From: an uncultured Clostridiaceae bacterium
GTDB lineage: Bacteria > Bacillota > Clostridia > Lachnospirales > Lachnospiraceae
Assembly: GCA_947175805.1 (NCBI GenBank)
Contig: CAMWOF010000185.1
Location: 1-5,450 of the forward strand
Direction: 5' to 3'
Length of the DNA: 5,450 nucleotides
Numbering within the stretch: the stretch's first letter is position 1; each line of letters starts with the position of its first letter. Under the pieces are notes generated by a model. That model was not told the origin of the DNA, did not search any database, and saw only the letters and a list, made by a program, of their open reading frames with translations. The translations under genes were made by a program, and so were the position numbers. Of this stretch, positions 1 to 5,450 are shown piece by piece.

Positions 1-907
1 GTGGGATATAGTCCTGCCCCCACAGCGTTATGCAGCGGTCTCCTAATATACGGTTCGTCTTTTCCCTGTTCACATTCAGGCAGATGCTTGTCATACCGGG
101 AATATTTTTCAACATCTCCACCCATGCATCTGCGTGAGGCAGCTCCTCACCGTTGACGATTAGGCAGACCATAAGCTCCCCGGTGACAAATCCTACCCTA
201 ATCAGAATGTGACGCACCAGTCCCTGATGCGTTTTTTCATCATAAACCGGAATCCGGTATCTGCGCATAAACGCCTGCAGCTTCCCGATGATATCATCAC
301 TGACCGCTGTCTGTATCCCGCAAAATGTAACAGGAACAATATCATGGCTCCTGCTTGCATAAAACCCGGTAACAGCATCACCCTTGCCGTCACAGCCTAC
401 CGGGAACTGGGATTTGTTCCGATACCGCCAATGTCCATTCTCACATATATTTGCCGAAATCAGCGGGTTATCAAGGGCACTTTTCTCCTTCTCCGTAAAC
501 ATGCCGATAATCGGCTCCATTAAGGCAGCAGCATCCAAGATGCCGCCGATACGCTCAAGACAGCTTTTTACTTTATTCCACTTGTAGACAAGCTGCGCCT
601 CGTAGGATAAATGCTGAAGGCTGCAGCCGCCGCAGCGCTTTGCCCATGGGCACGCCGCCTCCACCCGGTCCGGGGAAGGTGACAAAAGCTCCATCACTCT
701 GCCATAGGCACAGTTCTTTTTTACCTTGAGAATGCGCACCCTGACTCTGTCCTTCGGCACCGCATCCTTGACAAAAATTATCATGCCGCCACTGGCGGAT
801 GCCGGAAGCTCCTCTCCCTCCGAGGAAACAGGCAGATGCCCGATACCCTCGCCGTCATTTCCCAAATCTTCGATTGTAAGCTCAAATTCCTGATTCTTCT
901 TCAACAT
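1..907 (-). CDS. rlmD: 23S rRNA (uracil-C5)-methyltransferase, RumA/RlmD family, N-terminal part (3' end beyond window)
   Basis: This family uses S-adenosylmethionine to methylate C5 of specific uridines in 23S rRNA in the cytoplasm (U1939 for RlmD; U747 as well for Firmicute RlmCD). The frame stays open from ATG 907-905 to the window edge, giving 302 residues of a family usually about 450 long. Residues 5-75 look like a TRAM RNA-binding domain (start NQEFELTIEDLGNDGEGIG). A 4Fe-4S cluster signature follows: C86, C92, C95 in the CPWAKRCGGC pattern, then C196 in VTFCG. Other family-typical stretches are YRNKSQFPVG (162-171), GLVRHILIRVG (229-239) and NVNREKTNRILGD (278-290). The SAM-binding fold and the catalytic cysteine lie outside the window, so activity cannot be judged. 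ATG 907 is the first start after an in-frame stop five codons upstream, but it has no clear Shine-Dalgarno. The gene begins 40 bases after yhaM with no visible terminator between, so co-transcription is likely. The exact target uridine is uncertain, since Clostridia often carry several paralogues. Confidence 0.93.
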   Translation of the reverse strand, partial: MLKKNQEFELTIEDLGNDGEGIGHLPVSSEGEELPASASGGMIIFVKDAVPKDRVRVRILKVKKNCAYGRVMELLSPSPDRVEAACPWAKRCGGCSLQHLSYEAQLVYKWNKVKSCLERIGGILDAAALMEPIIGMFTEKEKSALDNPLISANICENGHWRYRNKSQFPVGCDGKGDAVTGFYASRSHDIVPVTFCGIQTAVSDDIIGKLQAFMRRYRIPVYDEKTHQGLVRHILIRVGFVTGELMVCLIVNGEELPHADAWVEMLKNIPGMTSICLNVNREKTNRILGDRCITLWGQDYIP

Positions 908-947
908 AGTCCATACATTTCACATTACTTAATTGTTTAATATCCGT

Positions 948-1886
948 TTATTTTGAGGTTCTCCTGATATCCGTCTCAAACCATTTATTGTAGCCCAGCC
1001 AGTCTTCCTTTCCCTCATGTCCCTCAAGAATCTCCGTAAAGGTCTCCATCTTCGCATCTGTATCATCCGCATAGGAAAGCGCCAGTGCCTCCATGAGCGC
1101 AGGCTTTTTCGGCGAACCGAACTCCAGCTTGCCGTGGTGTGACAAAATGCAGTGCTTTAATTCATTTGCTTTCCGCTCCGGGAATTCCTTCAGTCCACAG
1201 ATTACCCTGTCCAGCATAAGCACACCCATAACAATATGCCCCACCAGTTGTCCTTCGTCCGTATAATCATTTTCCGGGAATGAAGAAAGCTCGCCCACCT
1301 TCCCGATATCATGGCAGAGCGCCGCCGTCACCAGCAAATCCCTGTTTAACAGCGAATACTGGCTGCAATAAAAATCACAGAGCTTTGCGACTGCCACTGT
1401 GTGCTGAAGCAGCCCGCCGATAAAGCCGTGGTGAACAGATTTGGCGGCAGAATGGTCACGAAATTTTGTCGCAAATTCAGGATCCTTAAAGAAATGCTCT
1501 AAAAGACTGCGGTAATGCTCATCCTCCACTGATGCCACCAGTCTTAAAAGCTCCCTGTACATTTCATTTTTATCATGCTTTGTGCTTGGCATATAATCAT
1601 CAATCGTATACTCCCCCTCCTGGGCCTTTCTGATACGCTTAATGTTTAGCTGGAGGTTGCCCTGAAAGCTCACCACCTGTCCGTCTACCTGTATGTAATC
1701 CATCGCCTCAAAATGCCCGATGCCGTTATTCAAATCCCAAACCTTGCCGTCCAGCATACCAGTGCTGTCCTGTAGCTGCAGGGAATAATAGTTTTTCCCC
1801 GCCTTCGTCTGCAGAGAATTCTTGCTCTTGCATAGATAAATGGATGAAACCATATCCCCGTCTCTCAAAGTGTTAATAAATACCAT
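948..1886 (-). CDS. yhaM: YhaM-like 3'-5' exoribonuclease (OB-fold plus HD domain)
   Basis: A cytoplasmic protein of 312 residues, nearly the same length as Bacillus subtilis YhaM (about 314). YhaM is a metal-dependent 3'-5' exoribonuclease that trims RNA 3' ends and has also been reported to act on single-stranded DNA. Residues about 12-90 form an OB-fold-like nucleic-acid-binding domain (YYSLQLQDSTGMLDGKVWD, then IQVDGQVVSFQGNLQLNIKRI). A linker of about 60 residues leads to an HD-superfamily phosphohydrolase domain. Candidate metal ligands are H162 (GGLLQHTVAVA), H192-D193 (ALCHDIGKVGE), H217, H250-H251 (ILSHHG) and D274/D275 (SYADDTDAK), all in family order. The start at 1886 is supported by AGGAGG five bases upstream. 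The gene lies 103 bases downstream of the sensor kinase, the widest gap in the window, and 40 bases before the rRNA methyltransferase. HD proteins include dNTPases and nucleotide phosphodiesterases, but the OB-plus-HD architecture and length favour YhaM strongly. Confidence 0.92.
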   Translation of the reverse strand: MVFINTLRDGDMVSSIYLCKSKNSLQTKAGKNYYSLQLQDSTGMLDGKVWDLNNGIGHFEAMDYIQVDGQVVSFQGNLQLNIKRIRKAQEGEYTIDDYMPSTKHDKNEMYRELLRLVASVEDEHYRSLLEHFFKDPEFATKFRDHSAAKSVHHGFIGGLLQHTVAVAKLCDFYCSQYSLLNRDLLVTAALCHDIGKVGELSSFPENDYTDEGQLVGHIVMGVLMLDRVICGLKEFPERKANELKHCILSHHGKLEFGSPKKPALMEALALSYADDTDAKMETFTEILEGHEGKEDWLGYNKWFETDIRRTSK

Positions 1887-1891
1887 ACTGT

Positions 1892-1897
1892 CCTCCT
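1892..1897 (-). promoter_or_regulatory. Ribosome binding site of yhaM
   Basis: The minus strand reads AGGAGG, a near-perfect Shine-Dalgarno sequence, with a five-base spacer (ACAGT) before the ATG at 1886. It fixes the yhaM start and suggests efficient translation. Confidence 0.88.
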
Positions 1898-1919
1898 CTT
1901 CCTTTCTGTAAATCTATCT

Positions 1920-1934
1920 GCCTTGCTGTAAGGC
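1920..1934 (-). other. Small inverted repeat in the yhaM leader
   Basis: The minus strand reads GCCTT-ACAGC-AAGGC, a perfect five-base-pair stem with a five-base loop, about 22 bases upstream of the yhaM Shine-Dalgarno. No T run follows, so it is not an intrinsic terminator. It could be a 5' UTR hairpin that affects mRNA stability, or chance. The inverted repeat is visible; its function is a guess. Confidence 0.25.
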
Positions 1935-1948
1935 GATTGCGAAACTCA

Positions 1949-1977
1949 ACTATATATACAATTTGATTGTGCAAAAG
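1949..1977 (-). promoter_or_regulatory. Possible promoter for yhaM-rlmD
   Basis: The 103-base gap before yhaM contains a markedly AT-rich patch. On the minus strand a -10-like TATAGT (1954-1949) lies in a TATATATA run. A poor -35-like CTTTTG (1977-1972) sits 17 bases upstream of it; the better-looking TTGCAC (1974-1969) is only 14 bases away, which is too close for normal sigma-A spacing. A 13-base palindrome, ACAAT-CAA-ATTGT (1970-1958), lies between the two boxes, where an operator might sit. The support is base composition and position only, since the -35 match is weak. Confidence 0.28.
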
Positions 1978-1989
1978 CCGATGGCCGCA

Positions 1990-3423
1990 TTATACCTGCG
2001 CCTTCACTGATGCCTTGGTCAAAGAAAAAACAAACTCTGAACCCGCACCCTCCGTAGAAATCAAATTAATATTTTCCCCGTGAGCCTTAATAATCTCTTT
2101 TGTGATTGCCAGACCCAGACCGGTGCCCTGTTTATCCTTGCCTCTGGAGGTATCACTTTTATAAAACCGCTCCCATACATGTTTCTGCTTATCCGCCTCA
2201 ATACCCGGGCCTTCGTCCTTCACCGATATAAACAATTTATCCTTCTGCTCCGTTATCGTCACCTGAATTGTAGAATTTTTGGGACTAAACTTGATGGCAT
2301 TGTCAATCAAGTTGTAAATCACCTGCTGGATTTTTTCCTTGTCCGCCGACACTACCGTATCCTCCGCCGGACAGGATAGATAGAGGGAAATCCCCCGCTG
2401 CTCACAGGTTCCCTCAAAGGTATTTATCGTGGAACGGATGGATGGAACAATGTCAAACTCCTTGATTTTGAGCACCGGGCCATAGGTATCAAAGCTGTTT
2501 AACTCTAACAGCCCCGTGGTCAGCTTTGTCAGCCGCTTTGTCTCAAAAAGCACAATATTCAAGTATTTTTCCTGCTTCTCCACCGGTATCGTGCCGTCCA
2601 GCATAGCCTCAATATACCCCTTAATAGAGGTCAGCGGAGAACGGAAATCATGGGAAATATTGGAGATAAAATTCTTCCTGTACTCATCTAATTTACTAAG
2701 CTCTCCTGCCATATATTCCAGGGAATTGGCCAGTTCCCCAATCTCATCCCTCGACTTGATATTTGCCTTCGCCTCAAAGTCTCCCCTGGCATATGCCCTG
2801 GCCGTATCGCTCAATTTGTGCAGCGGATTGATGACCCGGCTGGTCAAAAACGCCAGCAACACCAAGGAAAGCAAAATGACAAAGGCATAGGGTGTATAGG
2901 TAATGGTGAACATTTCCTTTTGGATATTGCTAATCTGGCTGGTAGCGGTATGCAAAATCAACTGCCCCTTTATCTCCTGATTCACCTCAATCGGAATCCC
3001 CAGGCTAATCATATCCTCACTAAATATATGGTAAAAATCTCCGGTCATGGAAAAAGAGCCCGTCAGCTCGTCGGTGGCGTTTAGCTCCGACAGGTTGTTG
3101 GGGATATAGTCATAGGTTTCCCGGTGGGATACCGCAACCAGATTACCGGTATTATCCACATACCACACCTTAATTTTCAAATCATCCTCAAACTCGTCAA
3201 AACGAGTGATTAAAAGCTCCCCGGAGGTTATGCCAGTTATATAATTTACCAATGTCTGCTTTGACAGCAGAATGGCCTCGTTGTACAGTGTATCCTGTTT
3301 TTCCTTAATCAGCATCCGGTCGGTTGAATATGTTGTATACAAAAACAAAACTGTAAAGGATGCCGCACTCAGAAACAAAAAGCCCAACATGACCCAGTCA
3401 AACAACGTCCGGTTTCTCTTCAT
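1990..3423 (-). CDS. HAMP-domain sensor histidine kinase (two-component system)
   Basis: A 477-residue inner-membrane kinase that should autophosphorylate on histidine and pass the phosphate to the response regulator encoded just upstream. Visible parts in order: a short basic N-terminus; TM1 at about 10-31; an extracytoplasmic sensor region at about 32-177; TM2 at about 178-198 (FVILLSLVLLAFLTSRV); a HAMP linker at about 199-248; and a HisKA dimerisation domain with phosphoacceptor H258 in NFISNISHDFRSPLTSIKGY. The HATPase_c domain follows, with the N box around N371-N375 (NLIDNAIKFS), G1 at D403-G407 (DEGPG) and G2 at G433-G437 (GTGLG). All catalytic boxes are intact. The residue at H+4 is S262 where many HisKA kinases have Thr or Asn for phosphatase activity, a conservative change. 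The start codon overlaps the regulator's stop by one base (TAATG), implying translational coupling. The architecture resembles PhoR/ResE-type kinases, but the sensor region gives no recognisable ligand, so no gene name is assigned. Confidence 0.95.
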   Translation of the reverse strand: MKRNRTLFDWVMLGFLFLSAASFTVLFLYTTYSTDRMLIKEKQDTLYNEAILLSKQTLVNYITGITSGELLITRFDEFEDDLKIKVWYVDNTGNLVAVSHRETYDYIPNNLSELNATDELTGSFSMTGDFYHIFSEDMISLGIPIEVNQEIKGQLILHTATSQISNIQKEMFTITYTPYAFVILLSLVLLAFLTSRVINPLHKLSDTARAYARGDFEAKANIKSRDEIGELANSLEYMAGELSKLDEYRKNFISNISHDFRSPLTSIKGYIEAMLDGTIPVEKQEKYLNIVLFETKRLTKLTTGLLELNSFDTYGPVLKIKEFDIVPSIRSTINTFEGTCEQRGISLYLSCPAEDTVVSADKEKIQQVIYNLIDNAIKFSPKNSTIQVTITEQKDKLFISVKDEGPGIEADKQKHVWERFYKSDTSRGKDKQGTGLGLAITKEIIKAHGENINLISTEGAGSEFVFSLTKASVKAQV

Positions 3424-4133
3424 TATCTCACCTCAAACTTATACCCGATTCCCCACACTGTGGTCAGCCCCCAGTGGTCATTTGCCGGAAGTTTCTCCCT
3501 GAGCCGCTTGATATGCACATCCACCGTACGGGTATCCCCGATATACTCGTACCCCCACAGCCTGTCCAAAATCTGCTCCCTGGTAAATACCTGATTCGGC
3601 TTGCTCGCCAGAAAATAGAGCAGCTCCAGTTCCTTCGGCGGCATTTCCAGGTTATGTCCGTCAATGGTAACCGTATAATTGGAAATATTAATCAGCAGAT
3701 TATCATATTCCACATATTTACCCGTGTGCTCGCTCGGAATTGTATCCTTTTTCGATGCCGCAGCCGGCGTATAGCGGCGCAAAACAGCCCGCACCCTGGC
3801 AACCATTTCGTTAGAATCAAAGGGCTTGATAATATAATCGTCCGCCCCAATCTTAAGCCCCAGCACCTTATCAAACACCTCGCCTTTGGCCGAGAGCATA
3901 ATAACCGGTACATTGCTGGTCTTTCTCACCTCGGAAAGCACCTCATAGCCATCAATCCCCGGCAGCATAATATCCAGCAATATCAAATCCGGCTGATACT
4001 GCTTCATTTTTTCCAGCGCCGCCTCGCCGTCATGCACAATCTCCGTGTCAAAACACTCCTTGACTAAATAAAGAGAAATCAACTCCGCAATATTTTCATC
4101 ATCATCTACAATCAAAATTTTCTGTTTGTCCAT
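3423..4133 (-). CDS. OmpR/PhoB-family response regulator
   Basis: A 236-residue cytoplasmic DNA-binding regulator, the phosphorylation partner of the kinase that overlaps its stop codon. Residues 4-118 form a receiver domain with the acidic pocket D10-D11 (ILIVDDDENIAEL), phosphoacceptor D54 (DLILLDIMLPGIDG), switch residue S81 (VIMLSAKGE) and K103 (DDYIIKPF). After a linker of about 20 residues, positions 141-236 form a winged-helix output domain: LEMPPKELELLYFLASKPN, then the recognition-helix region TRTVDVHIKRLREKL, then the C-terminal wing VWGIGYKFEV. The start at 4133 was chosen over an in-frame ATG at 4196 because AAGGAG lies seven bases upstream and the protein then begins MDKQKILIVDDD, as expected for receivers. 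It starts 78 bases after mutS2, so it may be read from the mutS2 transcript. The regulon is unknown; the sequence does not separate PhoP-, ResD- or WalR-like roles. Confidence 0.95.
   Translation of the reverse strand: MDKQKILIVDDDENIAELISLYLVKECFDTEIVHDGEAALEKMKQYQPDLILLDIMLPGIDGYEVLSEVRKTSNVPVIMLSAKGEVFDKVLGLKIGADDYIIKPFDSNEMVARVRAVLRRYTPAAASKKDTIPSEHTGKYVEYDNLLINISNYTVTIDGHNLEMPPKELELLYFLASKPNQVFTREQILDRLWGYEYIGDTRTVDVHIKRLREKLPANDHWGLTTVWGIGYKFEVR
3429..3434 (-). promoter_or_regulatory. Ribosome binding site of the histidine kinase, inside the regulator gene
   Basis: The minus strand reads GAGGTG five bases before the kinase ATG at 3423. It lies within the last codons of the response regulator gene, whose stop shares a base with the kinase start. 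Ribosomes ending the regulator would be placed to re-initiate on the kinase. Confidence 0.7.
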
Positions 4134-4140
4134 ACTCACA

Positions 4141-4146
4141 CTCCTT
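4141..4146 (-). promoter_or_regulatory. Ribosome binding site that decides the response regulator start
   Basis: The minus strand reads AAGGAG with a seven-base spacer to the ATG at 4133. The upstream in-frame ATG at 4196 has only a weak AGGGA eight bases before it, so this site favours the shorter protein. Confidence 0.82.
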
Positions 4147-4211
4147 CTATATACGCTCATCAGACGCCAGTATGCCGGCTCTGCAAACAATTCCATTGTA
4201 CGTTTCCCTGC

Positions 4212-5450
4212 CTACAACTCGGCAACGGTCACACCCATATCGCCCTCACCAAATTCTCCCTGGCGGTAGCTCTTTACATACGGATTCTTTTTTAAATACT
4301 CCTGCACGCCTTTTCTGAGCGCGCCGGTTCCCTTGCCGTGAATAATGCGCACCTGGCTTAAATGTGCCAGAGCAGCATCGTCCAAATATTTATCCAGGGC
4401 GGACACCGCCTCATCCACCGTCATGCCCAGCAGATTAATCTCCGGCTTGATGTTTGCCGCCTTTGACACATCTGTGTGGTGTCCTGTCCGTCCCTGCTGC
4501 TTCGTCTCTTTTTTACCTGAGCGCAGCTCCATATCGGAAATGTGTATATTGGAATTTAAAATTCCCATCTGCACTTGGGCATAGCCCTTCGCATTGGGCA
4601 GGGAGGTAATAACGCCTTCCAGGTTCATGCTAATGACAAATACCGTATCCCCCAGCTTAAAATCCGATGCCCGGTGCGTGCCCATGCGCTTTTTCTTTCC
4701 GCCGGAAAGCTGGGAATCCAACTGCTTCACCCGTTTGCCGAGTCTGCCCCGCTCTGCCTCCATCTCCTGATTACTCCCTGCATGTTTGCCCAGCTTATTG
4801 TACTTTCGGATTGCCTCGTCTGCGTAGTCCTTCGCCTCCTGAATAATATCCCTGGCTTCCTCTCTCGCCTCCCGAAGCAGCTCGCTCTTTTGCCGGGACA
4901 GGGAATCCTGCTTTTCCTGCAGCTGGTTGCGGAGCGTCAATGTCTCTGCCTTTAACGCCTCAATCTCCGCCCGCTCCCGCTCGATTACATTTTTAGAATT
5001 CTCCAAATCTGCGATCAAGGTCTCAAAATCTATCGCCTGGCTGTCAAGCTGCCCCCTGGCCTCACTGATAATCTCCTCCGGCAGCCCAAGCTTTCCCGCA
5101 ATGGCAAAGGCATTGGACTTACCCGGAACCCCAATCGTAAGCTTATAAGTAGGGCGCAAGGACGCCAAATCAAATTCACATCTTGCATTTTCAATGCCCG
5201 GCATGGACAGGGCAAAGGCCTTAAGCTCACTGTAATGCGTGGTCGCCATACAAAAAATGCCCCGCTGGTTCAGATGGCTGAGTATCGCCGTTGCCAGCGC
5301 CGCACCCTCCATAGGATCTGTTCCGCCTCCCAGCTCATCAAAGAGTACCAGTGTATCCGGGGCAGCCGCATTGACAATAGAGACAATATTTGTCATATGA
5401 GAGGAGAAGGTACTGAGACTCATCTCAATACTTTGCTCGTCTCCGATATC
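4212..5450 (-). CDS. mutS2: MutS2 ATPase with Smr domain, C-terminal part (5' end beyond window)
   Basis: MutS2 is a MutS-like ATPase without mismatch-repair function. Family members suppress homologous recombination, and B. subtilis MutS2 (RqcU) has been reported to act on collided ribosomes. The frame is open to the right edge and 412 residues are visible of roughly 790. The fragment begins with DIGDEQSIEMSLSTFSSHM, the conserved ATPase signature; Walker A is outside. Walker B follows (LVLFDELGGGTDPMEGAAL, with D38-E39 of the visible fragment), then the switch histidine in TTHYSE (H72). Residues about 144-250 are a charged coiled coil. About 262-310 is a beta-rich, KOW-like segment (FKLGDTVFVISMNLEGVI). 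About 337-412 is the Smr domain, with HGKGTGALRKGVQ and the ending GEGDMGVTVAEL. The ATPase residues seen are intact, but the Smr motif usually written LDLRG reads INLLG here. The gene ends with TAG, 78 bases before the response regulator, with no terminator visible between. Confidence 0.97.
   Translation of the reverse strand, partial: DIGDEQSIEMSLSTFSSHMTNIVSIVNAAAPDTLVLFDELGGGTDPMEGAALATAILSHLNQRGIFCMATTHYSELKAFALSMPGIENARCEFDLASLRPTYKLTIGVPGKSNAFAIAGKLGLPEEIISEARGQLDSQAIDFETLIADLENSKNVIERERAEIEALKAETLTLRNQLQEKQDSLSRQKSELLREAREEARDIIQEAKDYADEAIRKYNKLGKHAGSNQEMEAERGRLGKRVKQLDSQLSGGKKKRMGTHRASDFKLGDTVFVISMNLEGVITSLPNAKGYAQVQMGILNSNIHISDMELRSGKKETKQQGRTGHHTDVSKAANIKPEINLLGMTVDEAVSALDKYLDDAALAHLSQVRIIHGKGTGALRKGVQEYLKKNPYVKSYRQGEFGEGDMGVTVAEL

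Noticed and set aside
209..523. Plus-strand open frames at 209-523 and 384-587, and a minus-strand frame at 202-393.
   Set aside because: All overlap the rRNA methyltransferase, whose frame is open to the edge and carries the iron-sulfur and family motifs.
948..1886. HD-domain protein as a cyclic-nucleotide phosphodiesterase or dNTP hydrolase.
   Set aside because: The N-terminal OB-fold-like domain, the 312-residue length and the order of HD motifs fit YhaM better; no (p)ppGpp synthetase or HD-GYP motif is present.
1972..1989. Possible terminator after the kinase: GGCCATCGGCTTTT on the minus strand.
   Set aside because: The stem is only three or four base pairs and the T run is four bases, too weak for an intrinsic terminator.
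2516..2890. A 124-codon plus-strand open frame, and another at 2818-3084.
   Set aside because: They are antisense to the HisKA, HAMP and membrane-domain coding parts of the kinase and match no known family.
3474..4067. A 197-codon open frame on the plus strand, antisense to the response regulator.
   Set aside because: It is fully antisense to a clear receiver/winged-helix gene with all catalytic residues, has no plausible ribosome binding site, and its translation is rich in Ile, His, Gln and Arg, as shadows of such genes are.
4575..4955. Plus-strand open frames at 4345-4584, 4575-4955 and 4927-5148.
   Set aside because: They are antisense to mutS2, whose protein is clearly conserved along its whole visible length.
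5421..5423. ATG in the mutS2 frame as a possible gene start.
   Set aside because: The nine codons upstream (DIGDEQSIE) belong to the conserved MutS2 ATPase signature, so this Met, where the family usually has Gln, is internal and the gene continues past the edge.
1..5450. Mobile elements, CRISPR arrays, tRNA or rRNA genes, defence systems, or horizontally acquired islands.
   Set aside because: No direct-repeat arrays, transposase motifs, terminal inverted repeats or structured RNA genes were seen; all five genes are housekeeping or regulatory families, on one strand and tightly packed.

Overview
The window is a compact stretch of ordinary bacterial chromosome, most likely from a low-to-mid GC Firmicute of the class Clostridia, probably Lachnospiraceae or a close relative. 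This rests on family-level recognition: a MutS2 with a C-terminal Smr domain, a YhaM-type exoribonuclease, strong AGGAGG-like ribosome binding sites, and the protein style. It is an inference, not a database match. All five genes lie on the minus strand, so transcription runs from high to low coordinates.

In order of transcription the layout is as follows. (1) The C-terminal half of mutS2 (5450 to 4212) enters from the right edge with its start outside the window. (2) After 78 bases comes an OmpR/PhoB-type response regulator (4133 to 3423). (3) It overlaps by one base (TAATG) a membrane-bound HAMP sensor histidine kinase (3423 to 1990). (4) A 103-base AT-rich gap, which may hold a promoter, precedes a YhaM-like 3'-5' exoribonuclease with an OB-fold and an HD domain (1886 to 948). 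(5) After 40 bases begins a TRAM-domain 23S rRNA uracil-C5 methyltransferase of the RumA/RlmD type (907 to 1), which runs off the left edge. That last gene is complete in frame for 302 codons and fills the apparently empty first 900 bases.

Functionally, the kinase and regulator form one co-translated two-component system with an unknown extracytoplasmic signal. The three genes around it concern ribosomes and RNA: MutS2 (recombination control and, in recent work on its relatives, rescue of collided ribosomes), YhaM (3' end RNA trimming) and RlmD (23S rRNA modification). Whether the two-component system regulates these neighbours cannot be read from the sequence.

I found no mobile element, CRISPR array, tRNA or rRNA gene, convincing terminator, or clearly undescribed system. 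The observations most worth a second look are the altered catalytic motif of the MutS2 Smr domain, two apparent insertions in the rRNA methyltransferase, and the AT-rich yhaM leader. No stretch over about 300 bases lacks a gene.
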